Positions 36,622-45,344 of a stretch of DNA of 64,000 nt are shown one piece after another. The DNA is taken from positions 56,906-120,905 of the forward strand of contig NZ_JAAXOX010000012.1 of the NCBI RefSeq assembly GCF_012396125.1, written 5' to 3'. A program made the position numbers and the translations under genes. Numbering within the stretch: the first letter of the stretch is position 1; each line of letters opens with the position of its first letter. The notes beneath the pieces were generated by a model. The model saw only the letters and a list, made by a program, of their open reading frames with translations. It ran no database searches and was not told the origin of the DNA. The DNA comes from Cellulomonas denverensis. Its GTDB lineage: Bacteria; Actinomycetota; Actinomycetes; Actinomycetales; Cellulomonadaceae.

Positions 36622-37305
36622 GTGTCCGCGACGAATGCCGCCCCTGAGCCCGCACGCACCGCGCCGATCTCCGTGATGATCGTCGACGACCACGAGGTCG
36701 TCCGGCGGGGCATCGCCGAGGTGGTCGAGCGGGCCGACGGGATGAAGGTGGTGGCCGAAGCCGGGTCGGTGGCGGACGGCGTCCGCCGGGCCGGACTGGT
36801 GCACCCCCAGGTGCTGCTGGTCGACCTGCAGCTGCCCGACGGCACCGGCATCGACCTGATGACCCAGGTCAAGTCGCTGCTGCCGGAGGCGCGGGCGATC
36901 GTGCTGACCAGCTTCGACGACGACGCGCTGGCCGCCGCGCTGGAGGCCGGTGCCGCCGCCTACCTGCTCAAGAGTGTCCGCGGCGCGGAGATCACCGACG
37001 TGATCCGCGCGGTGCACGCCGGCCGGACCCTGCTGGACGAGCGCACGGTCACCCGCCGCCGCGCCGGGCATGAGGACCCGACCGAGAACCTCACCCCGAG
37101 CGAGCTCAAGGTGCTGGATCTGATCGGCGACGGCATGTCCAACCGGGAGATCGCCGAGAAGCTGGGCGTGGCGGAGAAGACCGTCAAGAACCACATCACC
37201 TCGCTGCTGTCCAAGATGGGCCTGCAGCGACGGACCCAGGTCGCGGCCTGGGTGGCGGCCCGCCGGCACTCCAGCTGGCGCGCCGACACCGGCCAGCACT
37301 CCTGA
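36622..37305 (+). CDS. NarL/LuxR-family response regulator, DevR(DosR)-like
   Basis: A 227-residue two-component regulator. The receiver domain has the acidic pair in IVDDHEVVRRG, the phospho-acceptor D68 in LLVDLQLPDGTGID and the switch lysine in AYLLKSVRG. The C-terminal LuxR helix-turn-helix reads LGVAEKTVKNHITSLLSKMG followed by QRRTQ. This closely matches what I recall of mycobacterial DevR (VDDHEVVRRG, LPDGNGIE, AEKTVKN, RRTQ). It is convergent to a DevS-like kinase, its probable partner. TACGAT ends 6 nt before GTG 36622. Confidence 0.85.
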   Translation: MSATNAAPEPARTAPISVMIVDDHEVVRRGIAEVVERADGMKVVAEAGSVADGVRRAGLVHPQVLLVDLQLPDGTGIDLMTQVKSLLPEARAIVLTSFDDDALAAALEAGAAAYLLKSVRGAEITDVIRAVHAGRTLLDERTVTRRRAGHEDPTENLTPSELKVLDLIGDGMSNREIAEKLGVAEKTVKNHITSLLSKMGLQRRTQVAAWVAARRHSSWRADTGQHS

Positions 37306-37331
37306 CCCCGGCTGCCTGACCCCGGCTCCCT

Positions 37332-37348
37332 GACCGGACCTCCCGGTC
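37332..37348. terminator. Hairpin between convergent regulator and kinase genes
   Basis: GACCGG (37332-37337) and CCGGTC (37343-37348) pair around ACCTC. It lies in the 61-bp gap between the two convergent stop codons. The stem is short and lacks a T tract, so it is at best a modest bidirectional terminator. Confidence 0.35.
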
Positions 37349-37366
37349 GGGGCCGTCCCGCCGTTC

Positions 37367-39130
37367 TCAGCCGAGCGGGACTTCCCAGCTCAGCAGCGTG
37401 CCCGGCCCGTCCGGAGCCGCCCCCAGCGAGAACGTCCCGCCGTGCTGCCGTGCCCGGGTGGCCAGGTTGCCGGTGCCCGAGCGCCGGTCCCGCACCACGG
37501 GCAGCCCCAGGCCGTCGTCGCGGACCTCGACCTGCACGGTGCCGGTCGGGCCCTGCCCGGTGACGCTGACCTTCACCGACACCGACGAGGCGTGCGCGTG
37601 CCGGGCGGCGTTCGCCAGACCCTCGCGCACCACCGCGACCACGTCGTCGGTCTTGTCCGGCCCGATCCGCTCGTCCACCAGGTCCGCGACGATGTAGTCG
37701 CCGTCCGAGACGGTCTCCCCGTCCAGCTCCACCACCAGCGACGGGGCGAAGCCCAGCCCGGTGCGGGCCAGCGAGGCCTCCCGGCGCAGCCGCTCGATGA
37801 TGCCGGTGGCGGCGTCCGGGTCGCGCAGCGCGTAGACGATCTGCCGGATCTGGCGGACCGACTCGTCGACGTTGTCCAGCGCCTCCTCGACGATGCTGGT
37901 CAGCTCGGCCGGATCCACCCCGCGCGCGGCCCGGCGGCGCACGGTCTCCAGCTGCATGCCGGTGGCGAACAGTTGCTGGATCGCCAGGTCGTGCAGGTCC
38001 CGGGCGATCCGCTCCCGCTCGTCCAGCAGGGCGGCGACGTCCTGGGCGTGCCGGGCCTCGGCGAGCACGAAGGCCAGCGCGGCCTGGGAGGCGAAGGACT
38101 CGGCGGTGGCCAGGTCGTGCGGGGCGAACACGGGTGCCCCGACCCGCCGGAGCAGGATCAGCACGCCGACCCCGCGGCCGGAGGTCTGCAACGGCGCGAA
38201 GATGCCGGAGCCGAAGGCGCGCATCGCGGGGACCTTGACCTGCCGGGAGGCGGAGATCGACTCCACCAGCATCCCGGAGCCCTCGGTCATCACGGACCAG
38301 GAGCTGCCGGACTGGGGCAGGACGGACCCGATGAGCTCGTCCGCCCGGTGCCCGTCGGCCAGCTCGACCAGCAACTCCCCGCCCAGCCCGGGCAGCGCGA
38401 GGGCCGCGGCGTCGGCGTCGGCGACGTCCCGGGCGGTGGCGGCGATGTGCGCCAGCGCTTCCTCCTCGTCCGCACCGGACAGCAGCATGGTGGTGATCTC
38501 CTGGCCGGCCCGCAGCCAGTGCTCGCGCCGGGCGCCCTCGGAGAACAGCTGGGCGTTCGCCACCGCCACACCGGCGGTGGCGGCCAGCGCGATCACGGTG
38601 TTGTCGTCCTGCTCGGTGAAGCCGCCCGCCTTGTCCGCCAGGTACAGGTAGCCGTAGACCTGCTCGCGGACCCGGACCGCCGCACCCAGGAACGAGCCCA
38701 TCGACGGGTGGTTGTTCGGCCAGCCCTCGAACGCCGGGTGCTCGGTGAGGTCGGCCAGGTGCAGCACCCCGTGGTCCGGGATCTTGCTCAGCACCCCGCG
38801 GGCGTGTGGCGGGTGGCCCATCATCGCGGCCAGCTCCGCCGGGACCCCGGCCTGCACGAAGGTGGTCGACTCGCCGCGGGAGTCCAGCACGTTGATCGCG
38901 CCGTAGGTGGCCCCGGTCAGTTCCACCGAGACCCGGACGAACCGCTCCAGCACGGTCGGCAGTTCCAGGTCGGAGGCGACCGAGAGCACCGCGTCCAGCA
39001 GATCGCTCAGGTGGTCGCCGAACTCGTCCTCGGCGCCGATCTCCACCCGCGGGCGACCGTCGGGGTCGGTCAGGTGGATCGTGGTCGTGACGCCGTGCCC
39101 GGGATGCCGGTTCGTCAGGTTGTCGGCCAT
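37367..39130 (-). CDS. GAF-GAF sensor histidine kinase, DevS/DosT-like (candidate heme sensor)
   Basis: A 587-residue soluble kinase with two GAF domains (about 45-200 and 215-360), a HisKA_3 dimerisation helix with phospho-acceptor H380 (ERERIARDLHDLAIQQLF) and a HATPase_c domain (VREGLANAARHA, DDGLGLP). In the first GAF domain NNHPSMGSFLG aligns with the DevS segment around its heme ligand H149, giving H141 here. GYLYLADK aligns with DevS Y171, giving Y163. A redox, O2 or NO signal is therefore likely. The start overlaps the end of cydC by 16 bp on the same strand, so the kinase is probably transcribed with cydABDC. Its partner regulator is convergent downstream. Confidence 0.85.
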   Translation of the reverse strand: MADNLTNRHPGHGVTTTIHLTDPDGRPRVEIGAEDEFGDHLSDLLDAVLSVASDLELPTVLERFVRVSVELTGATYGAINVLDSRGESTTFVQAGVPAELAAMMGHPPHARGVLSKIPDHGVLHLADLTEHPAFEGWPNNHPSMGSFLGAAVRVREQVYGYLYLADKAGGFTEQDDNTVIALAATAGVAVANAQLFSEGARREHWLRAGQEITTMLLSGADEEEALAHIAATARDVADADAAALALPGLGGELLVELADGHRADELIGSVLPQSGSSWSVMTEGSGMLVESISASRQVKVPAMRAFGSGIFAPLQTSGRGVGVLILLRRVGAPVFAPHDLATAESFASQAALAFVLAEARHAQDVAALLDERERIARDLHDLAIQQLFATGMQLETVRRRAARGVDPAELTSIVEEALDNVDESVRQIRQIVYALRDPDAATGIIERLRREASLARTGLGFAPSLVVELDGETVSDGDYIVADLVDERIGPDKTDDVVAVVREGLANAARHAHASSVSVKVSVTGQGPTGTVQVEVRDDGLGLPVVRDRRSGTGNLATRARQHGGTFSLGAAPDGPGTLLSWEVPLG

Positions 39131-40959
39131 TCGTCGTTCCCACCCTCGTCGAGCTCTGCGGCGTGCGCCTCACGGTACTGGGCATCGGCCGCCAGGAGCT
39201 GCTGGTGGGTGCCGCGTGCCGCGACCGTGCCCCGATCGAGCAACAGGACCTCGTCCGCGGCGGCCAGCGGGGCCAGTCGGTGCGTCACCACCAGCACGCC
39301 GCGGGTGGTGTCCTCGGACTGGTCCAGCAGATCGGCCACCAGCCGGTCGGCGGTGCCCGGGTCCAGGTGCTCGGCCGGCTCGTCGATCAGCAGCAGTGGG
39401 GCGGGGGAGAGCAGGGCCCGGGCCAGCAGCAGCCGTCGGCGCTCGCCACCGGAGACGCTCCGGCCGTCGGCGCCCAGGGCGGTGTCCACCCCGTCGGGCA
39501 GCCCGGCCAGCCAGTCGCCCAGCCCGGCGGTGACCAGCGCCGCCCGGGCCTCCTCCGGGGTGGCGTCGCCGCGGGCGACCCGCAGGTTCTCCAGCACGGT
39601 GGTCTCGAAGACGTGCGCGTCCTCGGTGGTCAGTGACAGCCGGGCCAGCCGGGCGCCCGGATCGGTGTCGGTCAGCGGCACACCGTCCAGCAGCAGCTCG
39701 CCGCCGCGGGGCGGCAGGAAGCCGGACAGCGTGAGCAGCAGGGTGGTCTTGCCGATGCCGGACGGTCCGACCACGGCCAGCGACCGGCCCGGCCGCAGTT
39801 CCAGGTCCAACCCGGTGAGCACCGGCGCCCGGCCCGGCCAGCCGACCGCCAGCCCGCGGGCGGTGATCACCGGGCCGCAGGCGGGGATGTCGACCGGGTC
39901 GGCCACCGGGGCGGGGCGCGCGGCGGCGTCGTCCTCGGGGGCGTCGGCGGCGTCCAGCAGGGCCATCAGCCGCTGGGCCGCCGTGCGGGAGCGGTGCACC
40001 TGGATCGCGGCGGCCGGCAGCACGCTGGTCGCCTCGAACGCGGCCAGCGGGGTCAGCACGATCACCGCCAGCTCCACCGCGGCCAACTGCCCGGCCGCCA
40101 GTGCCGGGATGCCGGTCAGCAGCGCACCCAGCACCGCGATCCCGATCGCCAGATTGCCCAGGGCGGCGGCCACCGCGGCCGGTCCGGCCCCGGCATCGGT
40201 CGCACGGGCCAGGTCGGCGTCGGCCTCCCGCAGCCGGGCCAGCTCCGCACCGGTCCGGCCCTGCACCGCCAGCGGCCCGGCATCGTCCAGCAGCCCCAGG
40301 GCGGCGGCCGCCATCCGGCCCCGGGCGTCGGCGGCGCGCTCCTCGGTCGCCCGGGCGGCACGCTGGGCCAGCCAGGGGGCGACCACGCCGGCGAGCACCA
40401 GGCAGGCGGCCAGGATCGCCCCGGCCACCGGCAGGAAGGCGGACATCGCGGCGACCGTGCCGACCCCGAGCGCCAGCGCCACCGTCGCGGGCAGCAGGCC
40501 ACGGACCACGACGTCGCCGACCGCGTCGACATCCGCGCCGACCCGGGCCAGCAGGTCGCCGCGGCGCACCGACAGCGTCGCCTCCGGACGGCCGCCGGCC
40601 AGCCGGGTGTAGAGCGTGGTGCGCAGGGTGGCCATCCCGCGCAACGCCACATCATGCGAGACCAGCCGGTCCAGATAGCGGAACAGCCCGCGGCCGATGC
40701 CGAAGGCGCGCACCCCCACCGTCGCCACCGACAGCTGCAGCACCGGCGGCATCTGGGCCGCCCGGGTGATCAGCCAGGCGGAGACCGCGGCGAGGGCGAC
40801 CGCGCAGCCCAGGGCCAGGGTGCCGAGCAGGGCGGCGAGCGCGAACCGGCGCCGGTCCACGTCCAGCAGGGCGACCGCCCGCCACAGCGGGTCCTGGCGG
40901 CGACCGGCGGGGGTCAGGGTGCCCGCGGCAGCGGCCGGTGCGGTGCGGGTGGCGCTCAT
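39115..40959 (-). CDS. cydC: Thiol reductant ABC exporter subunit CydC
   Basis: A 614-residue fused membrane-ATPase protein. Six hydrophobic helices occupy the first half; the ATPase has Walker A GPSGIGKTT, signature VSGGERRRLLLARALL and Walker B LLLIDEPAEHLD. CydDC exports glutathione or cysteine-type thiols, or handles heme, and is needed to assemble cytochrome bd. It overlaps cydD by 4 bp (ATGA) and the kinase gene by 16 bp. Assignment as CydC rather than CydD follows gene order and the EPAEHLD form. Confidence 0.92.
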   Translation of the reverse strand: MSATRTAPAAAAGTLTPAGRRQDPLWRAVALLDVDRRRFALAALLGTLALGCAVALAAVSAWLITRAAQMPPVLQLSVATVGVRAFGIGRGLFRYLDRLVSHDVALRGMATLRTTLYTRLAGGRPEATLSVRRGDLLARVGADVDAVGDVVVRGLLPATVALALGVGTVAAMSAFLPVAGAILAACLVLAGVVAPWLAQRAARATEERAADARGRMAAAALGLLDDAGPLAVQGRTGAELARLREADADLARATDAGAGPAAVAAALGNLAIGIAVLGALLTGIPALAAGQLAAVELAVIVLTPLAAFEATSVLPAAAIQVHRSRTAAQRLMALLDAADAPEDDAAARPAPVADPVDIPACGPVITARGLAVGWPGRAPVLTGLDLELRPGRSLAVVGPSGIGKTTLLLTLSGFLPPRGGELLLDGVPLTDTDPGARLARLSLTTEDAHVFETTVLENLRVARGDATPEEARAALVTAGLGDWLAGLPDGVDTALGADGRSVSGGERRRLLLARALLSPAPLLLIDEPAEHLDPGTADRLVADLLDQSEDTTRGVLVVTHRLAPLAAADEVLLLDRGTVAARGTHQQLLAADAQYREAHAAELDEGGNDEWPTT

Positions 40960-42761
40960 CGGCCGGCCTCCTGGCTGGTCGAGGGGATGGTGCCGTCCGG
41001 GCCGGCCGAGGGGATCGAGCCGTCCGAGCCGTCCGGGTCGGCCGAGGCGGTTCCGGTGGGCACGGTGTCCGGCGGGGTGGTCTCCGAGGGGGTGAGGGCT
41101 GCCGGGACGTTCTCCGCCCGGACGGTCACCACCCGGTCGGCCAGCGCGATCAGCGACGGGCGGTGGGCGACCAGCAGCACGGTCCGGCCGTCGGCCCGCA
41201 GCCGGCGCACGGTGTCCAGCACCACCCGCTCACCGGCGGCGTCCAGGTGGGCGGTGGGCTCGTCCAGCACCACCAGCGGCGCCGGGGACAGCAGCGCTCG
41301 GGTCAGAGCGACCCGCTGGCGCTGTCCGACGCTCAGCCCGGCGCCGCCGCGGCCCAGGTCGGTGTCCCAGCCCTGCGGCAGCCCGGCGACCACCGCGTCC
41401 AGGCCGGTCAGCCGGGCGGCCTCGTCCCGGCGAGCGGGATCGGTGCCGTCGCCGCGGACCAGCTGGTCCAGGGCGGCCGGTTCCAGCACCGGCCGCTGGG
41501 GGAGCCAGGCGATCTGCGGCCAGAACCCGTGCAGGTCGATCTCGGCCAGCGGCACCGGGTCCTCGCCCTGCGGCACCAACTCCACGGCCCCGGAGTCGGG
41601 CCGCAGCAGGCCGAGCAGCAGGTCGACGGTGGTGGACTTGCCGGCGCCGCTGGGACCCGTGACGGCGACGGTGCTGCCGGGCGGGAGTTCCAGGTCCAGG
41701 TGCGCGGGGGCCAGCTGGTCGCGGCCGGGTGCCCGGACCGTGACGTCGGTGAGCCGGATCGTGGTCCGGCGCAGGTCGGGGGCCGGGCGGGTGCCGGTGG
41801 CGGGCAGCGGCGTCTCCACCACCTCGAAGACCTGCTCCGCCGCGGCGACCCCGTCGGTGGAGGCGTGGAACTGGGCACCGACCTGGCGCAGCGGCCAGTA
41901 GACCTCGGGCGCCAGGATCAGCACCGCCAGCCCGTCGACCAGGGTCATCTGGCCGTAGACCAGCCGCAGACCGATGCTGACCGCGACCAGGGCGACCGAC
42001 AGCGTGGTCAGCAGCTCCAGCACCATGCCGGACAGGAAGGCGATCCGCAGCGTGCCCATCGTGGCCTTGCGGTGCGCGTCGCCGAGCGCCTGGACCCGCT
42101 GGGCCGGACCGCGCTCCCGGCCGAAGGCACGCAGTGTGGCGATCCCGGCGATCAGGTCGAGCACCTGGGAGCCGAGCCGCTGCATCACGGTCAGCCCGCG
42201 CTCGGAACGGCCCTGGGTGAGCTGGCCGATCAGCACCATGAAGATCGGGATCAGCGGCAGGGTGCCGGCGGCGATCGCAGCACTGACCCAGTCCAGCCGC
42301 AGGATCACCACCAGCGTGGCCGGGGTGACCGTCGCCGACAGCACCAGCTGCGGCAGGTACTTCACGAAGTAGGCGTCCAGGGCGTCCAGCCCCCGGGTGG
42401 CCAGCGTGACCACCCGGGGACCGGCACCCTCGGCCAGCCAGCGCGGCCCGAGCTCCGCGGCCCGGGCCACCACCTGTTCGCGCAGTTCGGTCACCGCCCG
42501 GGTGGCCGCGCGGTGCGCGTACCGCTCCTGCACCCCGGTGGCGAGCGCACGGGCGGCGATCACCACCGCGAGCCACCCGATCCGCGGCAGCAGGTCGGCC
42601 AGCGGGACACCGTCATGGGCGGCCTCGGCGAGCACCTGCGCGAGCAGGATCGCCTGGGCGATGACGAGTCCGGCGGTGACCAGCCCGAGCGCGACCGTCA
42701 GGGCCAGATAGCCCCGGGCGGCACGGGCATAACGCAGCAGACGCGGATCGAGCGGCTTCAC
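40956..42761 (-). CDS. cydD: Thiol reductant ABC exporter subunit CydD
   Basis: A 601-residue half-transporter with Walker A GPSGAGKSTT, signature LSVGQRQRVALTRALL and Walker B VVLDEPTAHLD. The first half holds about six membrane helices, including the motif WVSAAIAAGTLPLIPIFMVL. The last 40 or so residues are a low-complexity tail rich in Thr, Pro, Ser and Asp with two copies of (S/P)DG(S/T)IPS, absent from the family core. It starts 17 bp after cydB ends. Confidence 0.92.
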   Translation of the reverse strand: MKPLDPRLLRYARAARGYLALTVALGLVTAGLVIAQAILLAQVLAEAAHDGVPLADLLPRIGWLAVVIAARALATGVQERYAHRAATRAVTELREQVVARAAELGPRWLAEGAGPRVVTLATRGLDALDAYFVKYLPQLVLSATVTPATLVVILRLDWVSAAIAAGTLPLIPIFMVLIGQLTQGRSERGLTVMQRLGSQVLDLIAGIATLRAFGRERGPAQRVQALGDAHRKATMGTLRIAFLSGMVLELLTTLSVALVAVSIGLRLVYGQMTLVDGLAVLILAPEVYWPLRQVGAQFHASTDGVAAAEQVFEVVETPLPATGTRPAPDLRRTTIRLTDVTVRAPGRDQLAPAHLDLELPPGSTVAVTGPSGAGKSTTVDLLLGLLRPDSGAVELVPQGEDPVPLAEIDLHGFWPQIAWLPQRPVLEPAALDQLVRGDGTDPARRDEAARLTGLDAVVAGLPQGWDTDLGRGGAGLSVGQRQRVALTRALLSPAPLVVLDEPTAHLDAAGERVVLDTVRRLRADGRTVLLVAHRPSLIALADRVVTVRAENVPAALTPSETTPPDTVPTGTASADPDGSDGSIPSAGPDGTIPSTSQEAGR

Positions 42762-42778
42762 GGAGGAGAGTGTCTCCC

Positions 42779-43834
42779 TCAGACCTGAGCGGCGCCGGCC
42801 TCGTCCTTGCGCGCGGTGACCTGCGCGAAGGTGAGACCGGTGTGCTCCGGGATGTGGTCGGCGGAGATCCGCTTGCGGAACACCCAGTAGGTCCAGCCCT
42901 GGTAGAGCAGGACGATCGGGGTGAGGATCACGGCCACCCAGGTCATCACGGTCAGCGTGTAGTCCGTGGAGGACGCCGCCGCGATGCTCAGGGAGTAGTC
43001 CGGGTTGAGGGCGGGCATGACGTCGGGGTACATCGAGCCGAAGATCAGCACCACCGCCGCCACGATCACCACGGCCGAGGCGACGAACGCCCGGCCCTCA
43101 CGCCGCTGCCGGGTGGTGATGACCACGACGAGCAGTCCGATCGCGGCGACCGCCACGGCAGCCCAGGTCCAGGCGACCGAGTACGCCAGCTGGGCCCAGA
43201 TCGCCCACGCCGCGGCCACCACCAGGGTGACGACCGACGAGGTCTCGGCGAGCTTGGCGGCCTTGGTGTGGATGTCGCCGGAGGTCTTGAGCGCCAGGAA
43301 CACCGCACCGTGGGTCAGGAAGATCGACGCCAGGCACAGCCCGCCTAGCAGGGCGAACGGGTTCAGCAGGGCGAAGAACCCGCCGACGTACTGGTAGTTG
43401 GCGTCCAGCTCGACACCGCGCACCAGGTTGGCGAAGGCCACGCCCCACAGGATCGCCGGCACGTAGGAGCCGAAGACGATCGCCCGGTCGGCCCAGGCCC
43501 GCCAGCCGGGGGTGTTGATCTTGCCCCGCCACTCGAAGGCGACGATCCGGACGATCAGCGCCAGCAGGATCAGGAACAACGGGAGGTAGAACCCGGAGAA
43601 CAGGGTGGCGTACCACTCCGGGAAGGCCGCGAAGGTGGCGCCACCGGCGGTGAGCAGCCACACCTCGTTCCCGTCCCAGACCGGGCCGATGGTGTTGATC
43701 ATGACGCGGCGGTCCTTCTCGTTCCGGCCGAGGAACGGAAGGAGCATGCCCACGCCGAAGTCGAAGCCCTCCAGGACGAGGTAACCCGTCCAGAGCACCG
43801 CGATCAGCAGGAACCAGAGGATCGAGAGGTCCAT
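42779..43834 (-). CDS. cydB: Cytochrome bd ubiquinol/menaquinol oxidase subunit II
   Basis: A 351-residue membrane protein with about nine hydrophobic helices. The N-terminus DLSILWFLLIAVLW and the block GFDFGVGMLLPFLG are CydB hallmarks, and PVWDGNEVWLL is present. It pairs with CydA to form the bd oxidase. ATG 43834 begins the first membrane helix; the frame upstream is non-hydrophobic and overlaps cydA, so an earlier start was rejected. It follows cydA by 16 bp. Confidence 0.95.
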   Translation of the reverse strand: MDLSILWFLLIAVLWTGYLVLEGFDFGVGMLLPFLGRNEKDRRVMINTIGPVWDGNEVWLLTAGGATFAAFPEWYATLFSGFYLPLFLILLALIVRIVAFEWRGKINTPGWRAWADRAIVFGSYVPAILWGVAFANLVRGVELDANYQYVGGFFALLNPFALLGGLCLASIFLTHGAVFLALKTSGDIHTKAAKLAETSSVVTLVVAAAWAIWAQLAYSVAWTWAAVAVAAIGLLVVVITTRQRREGRAFVASAVVIVAAVVLIFGSMYPDVMPALNPDYSLSIAAASSTDYTLTVMTWVAVILTPIVLLYQGWTYWVFRKRISADHIPEHTGLTFAQVTARKDEAGAAQV

Positions 43835-43850
43835 GTCGCTGACTCCTGCC

Positions 43851-45344
43851 TCAGTAGGCGAACGACAGCGGCCGGTCGGCCGATGCGGGGTCGTTCGGGT
43901 CGGGCTTGTTGTCCGGGTTGTCGGGGGAGACGTCCTTCTCGGTGTCGGCGACACCCTCCGAGGCGTAGCGCTTCATCAGGCGGAACCAGACCACGGCGAG
44001 CACCCCGTACAGCAGGGTGAACAGCGCCAACGACAGGATGACCTCGGTCGGGCTGACCACCTCGGAGACACCGCGCATGGTCAGCAACCGGACCTCGTCG
44101 ATGCCGCTCGGGTTCGGCGCCACCACCCAGGGCTGGCGGCCCATCTCGGTGAAGATCCAGCCGAAGGCCGAGGCCAGGAACGGGGTCGGGATCGCCCAGA
44201 TGCCGATCCGGGCCAGCCACTTGTTGCCGGAGACCCGGCCCTTGCGGGTCAGCCACAGCGCGGTCAGGGCGAGTGCGACCGAGCCGAGGGCGAAGCCGAT
44301 CATCAGGCGGAACGACCAGTAGGTCACCGTCAGGTCGGGGATGTAGTTGACGTCGGTGACACCGTCGCCGTACCGGGCCTCGTACTCGGCCTGCAGGTCG
44401 TTGACCCCGCGCAGCTCGGAGGAGAAGTCGTTGTTGGCCAGGAAGGACAGCAGGCCGGGGATCTGCAGGTAGTGCGTGACGCCCTCGCAGTTGTTGCTGA
44501 GGTCACCGATGGCCAGCAGCGAGAACGCCGCTCCGTCCTCGGTCTCGCACAACGCCTCGGCTGCGGCCATCTTGGTCGGTTGCTGCTCGAACATCAGCTG
44601 GCCCTGGGCGTGGCCGGAGATGGCCAGGCCGACACCGGCGACCAGCATGGTGAAGACACCGAGCTTGACCGCGGGACGGTAGATCTCGCGGGCCTTGTCC
44701 TCCTGCCCCTTGCGGACCAGGCGCACCATCCACCAGGCGGCGATGCCGGCGACGAAGGTGCCCGCGGTCAGGAAGGCGGCGGTGATGGTGTGCGGGAACG
44801 CGGCGAGCAGGGTGTTGTTGGTCAGCACCGCCCAGATGTCGGTCATCTCGGCGCGGCCGGTCTCGACGTTGAACTCGGCGCCGACGGGGTGCTGCATCCA
44901 GGAGTTGGCGGCCAGGATGAAGTAGGCCGACAGGTTGGTGGCGATGGCGACCGCCCAGATGCAGGCCAGGTGGATCTTCTTCGGCAGCTTGTCCCAGCCG
45001 AAGATCCACAGGCCCAGGAAGGTCGACTCCACGAAGAAGGCCGCCAGGGCCTCCATGGCGAGGGGTGCGCCGAAGACGTCACCGACGAAGCGGGAGTACT
45101 CCGACCAGTTCATGCCGAACTGGAACTCCTGCACGATGCCGGTGGCCACGCCGATCGCGAAGTTGATCAGCAACAGCTTGCCGAAGAACTTGGTCAGCTT
45201 GAGCCAGGTCTCGTTCTGGGTGCGCACCCAGATGGTCTGCATGATGGCGACCAGCGGCGACAGTCCGATGGTCAGCGGCACGAAGATGAAGTGGTAGACG
45301 GTGGTGATACCGAACTGCCACCGTGCCAGGTCGAGGGCTTCCAC
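43851..45344 (-). CDS. cydA: Cytochrome bd ubiquinol/menaquinol oxidase subunit I
   Basis: A 497-residue oxidase subunit carrying hemes b558, b595 and d. H18 in RWQFGITTVYHF is the expected high-spin heme ligand; FQFGMNWSEYSRFVGDVFG and the late MGRQPWVV block are conserved. The periplasmic Q-loop is of the short type. GTG 45344 was chosen because the conserved N-terminus starts there, with GGAG about 9 nt before; the frame upstream to 45503 has no family similarity. First gene of cydABDC plus kinase. Its promoter region carries candidate DevR and Rex sites. Confidence 0.94.
   Translation of the reverse strand: MEALDLARWQFGITTVYHFIFVPLTIGLSPLVAIMQTIWVRTQNETWLKLTKFFGKLLLINFAIGVATGIVQEFQFGMNWSEYSRFVGDVFGAPLAMEALAAFFVESTFLGLWIFGWDKLPKKIHLACIWAVAIATNLSAYFILAANSWMQHPVGAEFNVETGRAEMTDIWAVLTNNTLLAAFPHTITAAFLTAGTFVAGIAAWWMVRLVRKGQEDKAREIYRPAVKLGVFTMLVAGVGLAISGHAQGQLMFEQQPTKMAAAEALCETEDGAAFSLLAIGDLSNNCEGVTHYLQIPGLLSFLANNDFSSELRGVNDLQAEYEARYGDGVTDVNYIPDLTVTYWSFRLMIGFALGSVALALTALWLTRKGRVSGNKWLARIGIWAIPTPFLASAFGWIFTEMGRQPWVVAPNPSGIDEVRLLTMRGVSEVVSPTEVILSLALFTLLYGVLAVVWFRLMKRYASEGVADTEKDVSPDNPDNKPDPNDPASADRPLSFAY

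Noticed and set aside
37378..37389. GGGACTTCCCAG as a DevR box near the kinase gene end
   Set aside because: It lies inside the last codons of the kinase and lacks the second half GTCCC.
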